Shown here piece after piece: positions 43,480 through 54,365 of a stretch of 64,000 bases of DNA. The notes beneath the pieces were generated by a model that saw only the letters and a program-made list of their open reading frames with translations, was not told the origin of the DNA and did not search any database. Both the position numbers and the translations under genes were made by a program. Numbering within the stretch: position 1 is the stretch's first letter; each line of letters starts with the position of its first letter. The stretch is taken from the NCBI RefSeq assembly GCF_014633365.1, contig NC_068351.1, positions 24,834,366 through 24,898,365 on the forward strand. The letters are read 5' to 3'. Source of the DNA: Diospyros lotus. Taxonomy: Eukaryota > Streptophyta > Magnoliopsida > Ericales > Ebenaceae.

Positions 43480-44510
43480 ATTATAAAAACATTTGTAATT
43501 CATTTAACTTGCATGTTTGGAATGAAAAAAACTTTGGAATTCAAATATAGAAATTCAGCTGGATTTTGAAAATGAATTCCACAACTTGATAATATTTGTT
43601 TGTGGAAAAAAATAACCCTCCCCCTCTTTTTTCTCTGTCTCTTCTTACCATCGATCTTCATCGTTGTTGTGGACTCTCACCATTCCGATGTCATTAATTA
43701 GTAGGATTGTAAGCCAAAAATCCTTTTAGCTAGAATTGTATTCTCACCTTATTTTATTTACATTTAATTTTATTCAAATTATTCAATATAATATACTTAG
43801 TTAATTATTAATTTTAGAATTAATTTTGAAATTTATCAATTCTAGAATTAAGAATTAATTTTAGAAACGGGATCATAACTATCAATTGCCACCTAATTAA
43901 TAAATCTTTATTTAAAATATTTTATTTTTTTATTTGCATGTGAGACAACACTTTTAGTATTATATAAGCAAACGCCATTGGTGTTATGCAATACTGTCAA
44001 TAAAGTGTTTCTTTAAATATATTTTATGTATCTTGTTTAAAAAATAAAAATTAAATATATTAATAAAATTTGAAGTCATAATCTTTAAACTGTAATTTAT
44101 TTCTTAAATAATTTTACCACAACACCAAAAATTCTTTATGTTAAATTTTATCTAAAAAATTAAGAAGTGAATTCTAACTATCAAATGTAACTTAATAAGC
44201 TTTTATTTTAATTTTTTTTTATTTTTTATATATGCCTCACAGACCATCCCTAATTTTTTTATATGGCAACATAATTGGAATAATATTATATAATAGGAAA
44301 AGAATTGCTTACAATCCATAGAATAAGAAATGTTTTTAACCTTGACAGCTTGAAATTTTAAAATGTAGGACATATAAGATAAAAAGAAAATAAAATATAC
44401 CTAGAATTTATAATGGTTCAACTTTAGTCTACTGTACTTCCTTCAAATATCCCCTTGAAGGTTTCTTTAAACAAACAAAGAGAGGGCTCACTATGCATAT
44501 AACACCCCTT
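43480..44510. other. AT-rich stretch without recognised genes
   Basis: Long A/T runs and no frame with a domain. I see no TSD pair or inverted ends that would define an element. Confidence 0.5.
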
Positions 44511-44514
44511 CTCC

Positions 44515-46795
44515 CAGCCTACCATAATTCCCGAGCAACCTAGAAAAGAGAGCATTGTGAATCAAGAAGCGTAATTTCTTAATTTTGCCAGAGGGAGGTC
44601 GAAATGACATTTTTTCAGAATCTTTAGAGATGCAATGGAAAGTATAGAACTTGTAGGTCGCAATAGTACTATTGGAAGCTCAGGGGCTTCAAGGAAATGA
44701 CCAAAAGTGCAAAAAGGAAAGAAGCTGGGGTCAAGTGCAATTTTGTAAAATTGCACAAAGAGCAATCTGCCATGGCCGACCAAGCTTCCTCCACCACCTC
44801 CCATCATTGAATTCAGTTGCGAAAGAATCGAGGAAAGTAGTCTAGGATGCTCCTGGGTCGAGCCTAGGCCAGCAATCAGCCTTGGCTTGGTCGAAAACGG
44901 CTAAACTTTCGGCCGAAAGAAACCAGATTTTTACCCACTGTAAATTGATTTTTGAGGCAACTTTTGATGGGTTTTGGGCTCATTAAGGGAAAAGGGAGAC
45001 ATTAAAGGCCTTGGATTGCTCGAGATCTGTCGTTTTGGGGTTCGAATTTGGCTATAAATAGAGGATACGGTGGCCGAGGATTTTTTAAGATTTAAGTTTC
45101 AAATTGACCTCATTTTTGAACAAATTGAGACACCAAACCATAGGGATTTTGTTTCCCATGAGGTGGGGACAATTTCTGAAAATTTCGAGAAATTTTGGAG
45201 TTCATTTGAGTGGTGATCTGTGCTTCGTCGGAAAAATCGAATTTTGTCGGACTCGAACTGATTTTTGCTTGGAGGAAGGTCTTCCGAGTGTTGTTTCAAG
45301 CTCAAATTTGGGTAGGGTGATCGAATCAAGGTGGAATATCTTCTAGTATATTAATTTTGATTTTTTGGTGTGCCGGCGCCAGAGAAGATGATCGGAGGTA
45401 ATTTTTATTATTTTTAAATATTAAAAATAAAATAAAATAGAGTAAAAATAGAAATAAGAGGGGTAAAATTATGGAAAAATTTCCATAAATATAGGAAAAA
45501 TGAATAGTTTATGTTTATAAATTTATATTTGGTAAATTTCATGAGGAATTAATTATTTTGAATTTTTTAAAAAAAACTTAATTAGAAAAAAAAGGAAGAG
45601 ATTTTGGAAAATTCCCAGAAAATTTATGGAGATTAGAACTGTTATTTTAGGAATTTTCATGAATAAAATTCAATAAATTACTTGATTAGTTATTTATTTT
45701 AAATTTTGGAAGAAATTATGACTATGAAAAATAGAGAAAAAATAAGAAAAAGTCTTGAAAAATTAGATTATTGATTTTTCCTTGGCAATGATTGGCCATG
45801 AAGTGATTTGGCCAAGGATCTTGATGATTTGAATTATTTTCGAGGTTGACACACAAATCGAGGCGGTGCACATTTTTTGAGGTATTCTGAACTTCATGCT
45901 AAGGGTGAGTAATTTTATCCTAAACCTAGTTTTGTGAGTGTTTTTGTCCCTATAACCCATATATGATATGATTACCTTTCTATGCATGATATTTTACGTA
46001 TGTTATGATCATTTTTGTCTTATTTGTTCATATATTGTTGCATGAGAAGTCGTGATGTATGCATGACAGGATATTATTGTCATATTGAAACTCGTGCATG
46101 GGATTGAGATGTCACCGTAAGAGTGGTAATTCACCAAGGGCAATTGATGGAATAATGTTAGGCTTATACTGCAGAGATTCGGGATTCTGCCTAGGGTTCC
46201 GTGCCGGGCTGGGCCTGAGAAGTTACACTAGGGCAAGTGTTTCTTCATGTATTTGCAACATGCATTCACGTATCATGTTTTTAAACCCTCACTAGAAGAT
46301 TCATCTTCTAATTGGGTTATACCCCTAGAACATTCAAACGTTCAAGTTAGGACTTGCAGATATGGCAAGGAGATGATTGAGACGTAACGGCATGTGATGA
46401 TGTGGTCGATGTGTTTGGCGAGTTGTCCCTAGATTTGCTTCCTCATGAGGATTCAGGATATATTATTATATTGATGATCATGTATTATTATTATGGTTTA
46501 ATGTATTTTTGAGGTATCTTTAGATTGTATCATTTGAGGTACTTAGTTGTTATCTCTTGATGACGAGTCTATGTAATTAAGTATTTAAAGATGTAATAGT
46601 ACGGATTCTTATTTTATGATTAAAGTGGATTACAATTCTATACCATATCAAGTTTCGATTTTAGCTTCTACATTTATGATGATTACCTGTCTTAACTTAT
46701 TGATTATTACTTTAGTATGCTGAGAAGGTAGATCGGGATTGTCGGGAAATGATTTATATTGAGTTTATGTTAAAAAAAAAATATTCCCGAAATTC
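44515..46795 (+). repeat. Diverged solo or truncated Tekay-type LTR
   Basis: Matches the Tekay LTR at 13330-15502 in order: the GTCGAAATGACATTTTTTC block at 44598, the TATA region at 45053, CCCTATAACCCATATATGA near 45950, and ATTGTCATATTGAAACTCGT at 46075. Several indels. The TGTAATACCC start and TGTTACA end are not seen, and no PBS follows. It is older than the full element. Confidence 0.75.
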
Positions 46796-46799
46796 CATG

Positions 46800-47116
46800 T
46801 GTCCTTATGTCCTTGTGCTTGCGTTCTTTATTCGTTTATCTTTTTCAGCATCTCCATTTCCCTTATTTGTTTGATGTATTTAACTTGCCATTGAAAAGAA
46901 ATTCATAGTTTTCAATTATGTTCTCCATTATTAAGAAGCAATTGTCTTTACGGTTAATACCTTATCGTGCCATTTCAAGGTCTTGAGGTTTAATGAAGTC
47001 GTGGTCTTCATAGACAACATCTCTTCTTATTGAAAGAATTTTTAAAGTAAGTAAGAATTTTGTTTATACCAATTCACCCCCCTCTTGGTGTGTGTCATAG
47101 CATCTCAAAACTATCA
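46800..47116 (+). repeat. End of a SIRE-like copia 5' LTR
   Basis: Contains the typical SIRE end AATTCACCCCCCTCTTGGTG, then ACTATCA followed by the PBS. The start of the LTR is lost at the junction with the Tekay-type LTR. Confidence 0.75.
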
Positions 47117-47118
47117 AT

Positions 47119-47130
47119 TGGTATCAAAGC
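47119..47130 (+). other. Copia primer binding site
   Basis: TGGTATCAAAGC, a one-base variant of the tRNA-iMet site TGGTATCAGAGC. Confidence 0.85.
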
Positions 47131-47181
47131 CAAGTTCCCATTCCTTTAATAGGTCTAACAACCTAGGGACAAGATCCATCT

Positions 47182-48953
47182 ATGGCTCATTTTGCTAGTT
47201 CATCCCATTCTGAGGGTCATAGCACTGCTCGTCCACTTTTCTTTTATGGTACTAACTATAATTATTGAAAAGCAAGAATGTAAATTTATCTTATGTAGGA
47301 TTCCACTCTCATGCAAGCCATTAAGAAGGATATTACATTGGCTGATATGGAGAAAATTGAAACTTGGACGGTAGAAGAAATGAGAGACATGGAGATCAAT
47401 GCAAAAGTAATGAATGCATTGATATGTGCCCTAAGTACAAAAGAATTCAAACGTATCTCTACTTGCAAGACCGCCAAAGAAATGTGGGACGAACTAGAGG
47501 TAACACATGAAGGTACAAAATAGGTAAAAGAAACAAAAATCAGTTTACTTGTTCATGATTATGAATTATTATCCATGAAAGAAGATGAGTCTATAAACGA
47601 TATGTTTACTAGATTTAATGATATAGTTTCAGGTTTAGAATCTCTAGGAAAAACATATCCAAATGCATAAAAAGTTAGAAAAGTTTTAAGGAGTCTTCCT
47701 AGAAATTGGGATCCAAAAGTCACCTCCATAACGAAAGCTAAAGACTTAGATACTCTTACTTTTGATACTTTGTTAGGATCACTAATGAATCATGAAATTT
47801 TGATGAAAAGAAATGATGTAGATGAATCAAAGAAAAATAAGAATATAGCTTTTAAGATAGAAACCGACAACCAAGATTCACAAGATAGTGAGGTCGAACA
47901 CTTTGCAATGTTTACTAGGAGATTTAATAGATTTATGAAAAATCATAAATTCAATCAAAGAAGACGCTTTAAGAAAGATAATGAACAAAAAGAAGAAGGT
48001 ATTAAAGAAATTAGATGTTATGAATGCAAGAAAATAGGTCATGTAAGATCCAAATATTCTTCCTTGAAGAAAAAGGAATGGAAAGGAAAGAAGAAAGCCT
48101 TAGCTGCATGGAGTGAGAATGACTTCTCCTCGGGGGATGAAGATCAAGACAAGGAAGTAGCAAATCTTTGTCTCATGGCCAAAATTGAAGAGGTAAGTCC
48201 TTCAAAATCCTTGGAATTTACTGTTGAAGAATTACAAGATGCGTTAAATGAAATTATGAATGAATTTGAAGAAGTTAGTTTCAAATATAATGTTCTCGTA
48301 AAAAAATCAAAATCATTAGATAGTGAAGTAAGAATATTACAAGAAGAAAAATACTCTTGGGTGAATGAGAAAATGAACCTAGTAAGTAAAAATGAAATTC
48401 TTACCAAACAAAATCTTGCCTTAAGGAATCCTTAGAAAAACTTGTTGAAGGGAAAAAAAAAAAAAAAACTTGAAATGATCCTAGGAGCTCAAAGAAGCTT
48501 TGGAGATAAAGAAGGATTAGGTTTTGATCCATGTCTAGATAATCAAAACAGAAACGTTTTTGTAAAAGCCTCATAACAAAAACCAAAAGATCATTTTCGT
48601 AAACCATACTTTTCAAAGAACAGGATCACGTGTTATTATTGTGGTAGGCATAATCACTCTATCAACAAATGCATCATAAGAAACAACCCACATAGATATA
48701 AGCAAATTTGGGTATGAAAAAGGGAGTTATATGCTAACATGAATGAACCCAAAAGAGGTTGGGTACCAAAGAAAGCAACTTGATTACTTGTGTGACGGGT
48801 TGCTCTTGCTACAAATGCTGTGAGAAGCAAGTGGTTTCTTGATAGTGGTTGTTCAAAAAACATGACTGGAGATGAATGACTCTTCAACAACATCACATAC
48901 AAACAAGAAGGTAACGTTGTCTATGGTGACAATAAACAGAAGGGAAAACCTCT
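47182..48953 (+). pseudogene. gag and start of protease, SIRE-like copia element
   Basis: Starts MAHFASSSHSEGHSTARPLF with a stop soon after (YNY*K). The UBN2-type gag core follows: MNALICALSTKEFKRISTCK, AKEMWDELEVTHEGTK, then (after a stop) DYELLSMKEDESINDMFTRF and KVLRSLPRNWDPKVT. First knuckle CYECKKIGHVRSKY has Tyr for the last Cys. A long coiled coil (EELQDALNEIMNEFEEVS) and a second knuckle CYYCGRHNHSINKC, intact, follow. Protease begins KWFLDSGCSKNMTGD at about 48828. The element is cut near 48950, before integrase and RT. Stops at 47266, 47521, 47668, 48433 and beyond make it inactive. Confidence 0.88.
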
Positions 48954-48954
48954 A

Positions 48955-50016
48955 TGAGAACCTACCCACAACAACCTAACTTCATTCCATAATAAATAGA
49001 AGAGAGAACCAAGCCCTTCAAAGCTCACAAGAATAGACTGCTCAAAATTTAGCCAAATGGGTTTAATTCTATACCAAAATGAATCATATTGAGTCTAGTT
49101 TATAACACTTCAAATGGATCTTAATTCCATTACTAGCATAAAAAGTTATGGCCTGAAGTGTACAACATGCACAAAATCTGAAGTTCACGGTCTTGTAGCG
49201 GAATGCATTACGTGGTAGGACCGCGGGAAGAGTGGCTCACTGGGGCTCACGAGTCTGCCATGATAAGCATGTCGCGGCAAGACCGCAGTTTGACGCGAAC
49301 CTCGTCATTCTTGCAAAATGCATCACATTTCTTGCCCAAACCAATAAATACATCCTTCCTTGAGGATTATAGGGTGAAACACACCCTATTTGAAGCTCTA
49401 ATGGAATTTAACAAGATCAAACAAGGAAAAAGAGGTATTTACAAACTATTCTACATAGATACAAGCAAACCCTCACTTTGCAAAACAAAGAGATTTTCTT
49501 ATGGAGCATCCTCAAGATTCTTACATGCATGAGCTTAGAAGTGAAATAGATTATTGGAGTTTGCAATTAGAAGAAACGAAGGGAGAGAACTTGAATCCAA
49601 CACAAAAGGAAAGGAAGAAAAACAAGAAGAAGCTTGCCTTTGCTTCAATTGGTGTTTTAAGTGGAGAAGAAGAAGATCCACAAGCTAAGCCACCAATACC
49701 AAACAAAAACCCTCTAATTTCATCCACCAAATCTTTTCCTGGAGCTTAAATTCAAAGAAGATGGAACTTAAAGAAGGCAAGAAGAAGATAAGAACAAGAG
49801 CATAGAGGATTAGGAACAAGCTTGCTTATATACCCCTCATTTCTCCCTATTTTTCCCTTGCCCTTGCTCTTACACCATTTCACAACTTTGCCATTTCCTT
49901 TTTCTTTCCATTTGAACAAATTATATATATATTTTCACCAAACTAAAATAAATATCAATAATGGCATAGACCTAATAACGGTTCATTACAAAAATATTCC
50001 TCTTCTTCTTCTAACA
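48955..50016 (-). repeat. LTR-like block on the minus strand interrupting the SIRE protease
   Basis: On the minus strand a start TGTTAGAAGAAGAAGAGG lies at 50016 and a TATA-like GGTATATAAGC near 49835. It begins exactly where the SIRE protease reading stops. No TSD is found (AAATG on the right). The frames at 49203-49532 and 49501-49749 show no domain. Confidence 0.45.
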
Positions 50017-51170
50017 AAATGGTGTTAGAGCATTAACTCACTCTCGTTGTCCAAGGAAAAGTATCAATATTTGCATAGATGTGGAAAACAATTTGTGTGT
50101 TCTCCAGATTTGTTGAAAGATAACATGTTGAGATGAGCAAGCATGAAGTCTTCAGGTTGAGTAAATAAAGAAGAGAATCCAATAAGATGTATCAGTTTTG
50201 AGATACTCCACAAAAATGAGAAGATAAGAGATCTTACGTAGAAACAACTAATTATTTAAAAATTAAAAGTGTCCATTGTTGTTGTAATACCATTTAAAAA
50301 CTACTCGGAGAAATTAATGTTACCCCTATTAAAGTCTGTTATAAAAAACTTAAAATGTAGAAGACTTGCAAACAAGAAGGTAAAAATAGAGTAATAAGTG
50401 GCTACAAACAAAGAGTCGACAATAGATTAAGACCCAGCAAAGTCATAACTATGACTGATGCCACCTAAGCAAAGTACAAAACCCAGAGTTAGAGGCCAAG
50501 ACACTCAGGCATGGGGTGCTTTGAAAAGTGCATGCATAGCTCAATAAAAAAGAATTAGTCTAATAAGAAGTGATGAAATACGTTTAAATATGTCTATTAG
50601 TATTTTGAAATATTTATCGCGGACTATTAGAGAAAATTTATATATATTAACAGACCTAGTAGGATAAATCGCATTGTGGTATATGAAAGGAAGTGCATGA
50701 CATAAAATTTTTGTATAACCGCTATAACCCATATTTGTTGATTTATCATATTAAGGTAATTATGTTGAACATTATAGAAGAGATTTATTTCTTTATGCGC
50801 GCTTAATGTATGAGCTATTAAATATTACGATTATCTGATTAACAGGCCAAGTGGGAAAATGTAAGAAAATATTCTACATTTGTGGCATGAATAATTGCTT
50901 GATTAATGATGATTGTAACTGATAATTTAATTGCTTGATTAATGATTGTAACTGATAATTCTCTTAATTGTGCAATTATTATTGCAATTATTATTTAAGT
51001 CAGTTTTAATTTAATAGCAAATGAATCTCATCTGTTCACCCGGTTACTTGATGGACGTACCAGATTAAAAGCAGAATATATAAATTGGTCCTCTCCCTGC
51101 CCATTAGGGTGATGTATTATCTTTAACCATTAAAAGGCTGTTGTAACGTGAAAAGGGAGAAAGGGGAGAA
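50017..51170. repeat. Unassigned repeat debris with a copia-like LTR end
   Basis: 50017-50580 has no recognised domain. 50885-50965 holds a tandem duplication of TTGCTTGATTAATGA...TGTAACTGATAATT. A TATA box at 51077-51084 (ATATATAAATTGG) followed by TCCTCTCCCTGCCC resembles a copia LTR promoter on the plus strand. Confidence 0.35.
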
Positions 51171-51385
51171 ACTGATTGATAATCAAAAATAACAAAATTT
51201 TGTCATAATTTTTATTGAGCCATAATCAATTTAATGAGCTAAAATGCAAAAAATACTTGTTTGCAGGATTCAATGGGAGATATGGATCAATAATAAAAAA
51301 TAATTCATTTGGGGCGTGATCGAGCATAATCAAATGAAGATGAGTGACCCAAGAAGAAAAGAAAAAGAAGCAGCCAAGGCAAGTC

Positions 51386-52262
51386 ATTCGAATGAGAAGA
51401 CCATTCGAATGAGGATAGAGCAATTTGGATGAAAAGCAGTGATCACTACAAAAAAAATGGCATTTAGCAGCGATTTTTTTTGCATTTATCGGCGGTTTTT
51501 AACCTCCACCACTAAGTCATATTTTTTGCGGCGGTTTACAAAATATTTAGCGGCGGTTTCAAAACTACCGCAAAAAATTCCAAGATATTAAATTTTAGCG
51601 GCGGTTTTAAAACCGTGGCAAAAATTCGGCCAAGCCTCACACTCACGACTTTTAGAAATTCAATTTTTTTTAATTTGAATTTTTTTTGAATATTTTTGAA
51701 TTTTTGCGGCGATTTTAAAACTGCCACAAATGTTAAAATATTTTTATTTTTAATTATTTAATTATTTTCTAAATTTAACGACAATTTCTTAAAAACTACT
51801 GCAAAATTTAATTTTAATTTTTAATTACTAAATTAGTTTTTGAATTTAGCGGCAGTTTTTTAAAAATCGTCGCAAAATTAATTTTTTTAATAAATTTTGC
51901 GGCGATTTTGGGAAACCACCACAAAATGTTAAAAAAAACGCCACAAAATACCGTGTTTTGTGGCGGTTTTTAAAATCATCGCAAAAAATTAATTTTTTTT
52001 TAATGTGAAGTCAAAGTCATTCGAATAAGCCAAGTCCATTTCGATAAAAAATGCCCCATTCGAATGTTGCCAAGATCATTCGAATGCATTGAAGGAATCA
52101 GAGAGTAAAATCAGAAATTCATTCGAATATGGTCACTGTTGCATTCGAATGACGAAGGAAATCAACGTGCAAATGAGCAGTAAAAATGAAATACATTCGA
52201 ATGAGCCTTGCACTCATTCGAATGATGCAAGCAACCGAAGGAAATCAAGCCGGTCATTCGAA
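51386..52262. repeat. ATTCGAAT palindrome cluster 1
   Basis: Exact ATTCGAAT at 51386, 51403, 52019, 52058, 52078, 52121, 52143, 52194, 52215 and 52255, most as CATTCGAATG. A degenerate CATTCAAATG lies at 52277. The gap 51444-52007 is the CACTA-like insertion. Confidence 0.95.
51444..52007. mobile_element. CACTA-like non-autonomous element
   Basis: Begins CACTACAAAAAAAATGGC, the usual CACTA terminus. Inside are many GCGGCGGTTTT and AAAACCGCCGC-like words in both orientations, the subterminal repeats of this superfamily. The right end TTTTTTTTTAATGTG is a decayed version of the expected TTTTTTGTAGTG. The 3-bp flanks (GAT, AAG) do not match. No transposase is present. Confidence 0.65.
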
Positions 52263-53448
52263 TGCCTCATCCCACTCATTCAAATGATACCCCAAAACAA
52301 CCCGTCAATGAGCAAATAAACGCAGTGGCACAAGAGGTAAATTCAATGAACTTTTTGAGCAGCTTTTCACCAAGTAGTCCCCCTCCTCCATGTGCAACAA
52401 GTTTAAAAAGGGATAATCCTCCTCGAAATCAAGATAGTAGGGACAACAACAGAAATCTCTTTTTGTGCTTAGAATCATATAGGAATCAGTAGAGTAGTCT
52501 TTATATTCTGCCTGTTTGTCTGTACTCTTTTTAACTCTTCAGTTCTCGTTCTTTGTTTAGTTCTTTTAGTTTATTGCAAGTTCAATTTCAGTTGTAGCTT
52601 TGTTCAGTATTCAATACAACAGTAGTTCATCTTACAGTTATTGTTATCGTTTGTTTTCATTTTGTTCGTTACTTATCTATTGAGTTTAATTTACGTTATT
52701 TATTTTCCATGAAGATGAGTGGCTAACTCAAAACTTGGGGCAAGGTAAGGCAAGGATAGTGTCCAATGCCTCTAATTACCCAAGGTGGCCAAACTTCATA
52801 TGTTCAATAGCAGAAACTAAGAGAGCTTGAGAGTTGTTCTTCATTTGAAAACTTCAGGCTTGGATTGGTTCGTATGCCTAACCTAGAGTCTCCATGCCAT
52901 GTATGGGGGTTACTTAACCTGGAAACGTTCTCATACCCAAGCCCGAACAACCATCTTTGTCAAACGTTATTTACACACTGATTTATGATAGCTGCTTAAC
53001 GTAAAGTCCTCCATGCCATGTATAGGGATTGCTAACACCAAAGTTATCATCATCTTGGTAGTATATTTAATGGTTAAACCTCAAGCAATCTGAAAATTCT
53101 ATTATACTTAAGTAAGCTATATGGGAATCAGTTGAGCTTGGCACTTGAATTGTCTTGACCCAAGATTTCTCCATATCTAGACAACAGATAATCATTATCA
53201 ATATAAACAATTCTCATATTCTTTAAGCTGATTGATTTGGTGTGATTACCTCCTTCCATGAGTAATCTCCCTGTGAATTGACCCAGTCTTACTCGAAAAA
53301 TATAAATTTCTGCTACCATTACACTCGTGCATTGGCGAGTCTAAATGCCTCACTCTTTTTTTGATAATTCGAGTTGCTAAATGATCTTCGTTATAACTAG
53401 AAAAGGAATAAAAAGTGTACAATGCAGGGTGAGAGATACAGTAAATTT

Positions 53449-53466
53449 TGGCACCGTTATCGGGGA
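53449..53466 (+). other. Athila-type primer binding site
   Basis: TGGCACCGTTATCGGGGA, two changes from the TGGCGCCGTTGCCGGGGA type used by Athila elements. Confidence 0.8.
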
Positions 53467-53665
53467 GGTTAAGGTAAGAAAGTAATCATTCCCATTTCAT
53501 TCTGCTCATTTTATTATTTTCTTTCAGTTTTAGTTTATTTTCAGTTTGGTGTTGTGCATGAGACTTAGATCTGGTAGAGTAGTGGAATAAGAATTGCATT
53601 CAGAAGATACTCTATCTAATTTTGAGCTTTCACTACTACATTCACTCATGTCTTAACACAATAAC

Positions 53666-54365
53666 ATGTCTGCACATGGTAGTGACCATGGTGACCCTGA
53701 TCCCATTGATCAGGAATTGATCAGACCTCTTAGGGATTATCTCCATCCTCTCAGGAAGACAACTCCCTCATGCATTATTCTTCCCATCAATCATCATAGG
53801 TTCAATTTCAAGCCTGGCACCATCCAACTGTTGCCAACTTTCCATGACATGGATTCTGAAAACCCTTACACCCATATGAAAGAGTTTGAGGAAGTGTGTA
53901 GCACTTGTATGGATCACACAGTGAATGACGATGTCATAAGGTTGAAGCTCTTTCCATTTTCACTCAAGGATAAGGCTAAAATGTGGTTGAGCACTCTTCC
54001 AACTAGGTCCATAGGAACCTGGAGGGAAATGCAAACAACCTTTTTAAAAAAATACTTCCCATCCAATAAAACTGCCACTCTCCAAAGGCAGATTATGAAC
54101 TTTGTGTGCAAACCCAATGAGAACTTTGCTTAAACCTGGGAAAGGTTTAAGGACCTTCTCCATGCTTGCCCACACCATGCTTTTAAACAATGGAGAGTAG
54201 TCAGTTTATTTCATGATGCTCTTAGTCCTCACTTGAAAATGCTAGTGTCCACTATGTGTGATGGTGAGTTTTATGAGAAGACTCTGGATGAGGCATTCCA
54301 GTTCTCTGATACCTTAGCAAAAAACACTAGAAACTGGGAGAAGGAGCAAAACCAATTAGACAAAT
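53666..54365 (+). pseudogene. gag of the Athila-like element (truncated)
   Basis: Starts MSAHGSDHGDPDPIDQELIR, then INHHRFNFKPGTIQLLPTFH, the conserved YTHMKEFEEVCSTC, FPFSLKDKAKMWLSTLPTRS and WREMQTTFLKKYFPSNKTAT. A stop at 54131-54133 sits in FA*TWERFKDLLHACPHHAF. The reading continues to FQFSDTLAKNTRNWEKEQNQ and ends at the deletion near 54365. The zinc-knuckle part and protease that should follow are absent. Its role would be particle formation. Confidence 0.88.

Larger units (their letters stand above)
51170..53440 (+). repeat. Probable 5' LTR of the Athila-like element
   Basis: The right border is set by the PBS at 53449 and the CA at 53439-53440. The left border is uncertain. It contains ten ATTCGAAT palindromes split by a CACTA-like insertion. 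52500-53400 has no gene. Confidence 0.5.

Noticed and set aside
45104..45346. 80-codon ORF in the diverged Tekay-type LTR
   Set aside because: Lies directly downstream of the LTR TATA box but has no domain. The homologous stretch in the other two LTR copies is not open in the same frame.
51386..52262. ATTCGAAT as heat-shock elements
   Set aside because: Heat-shock elements need alternating NGAAN/NTTCN units with fixed phasing. Here TTC and GAA overlap directly and spacing between sites is irregular.
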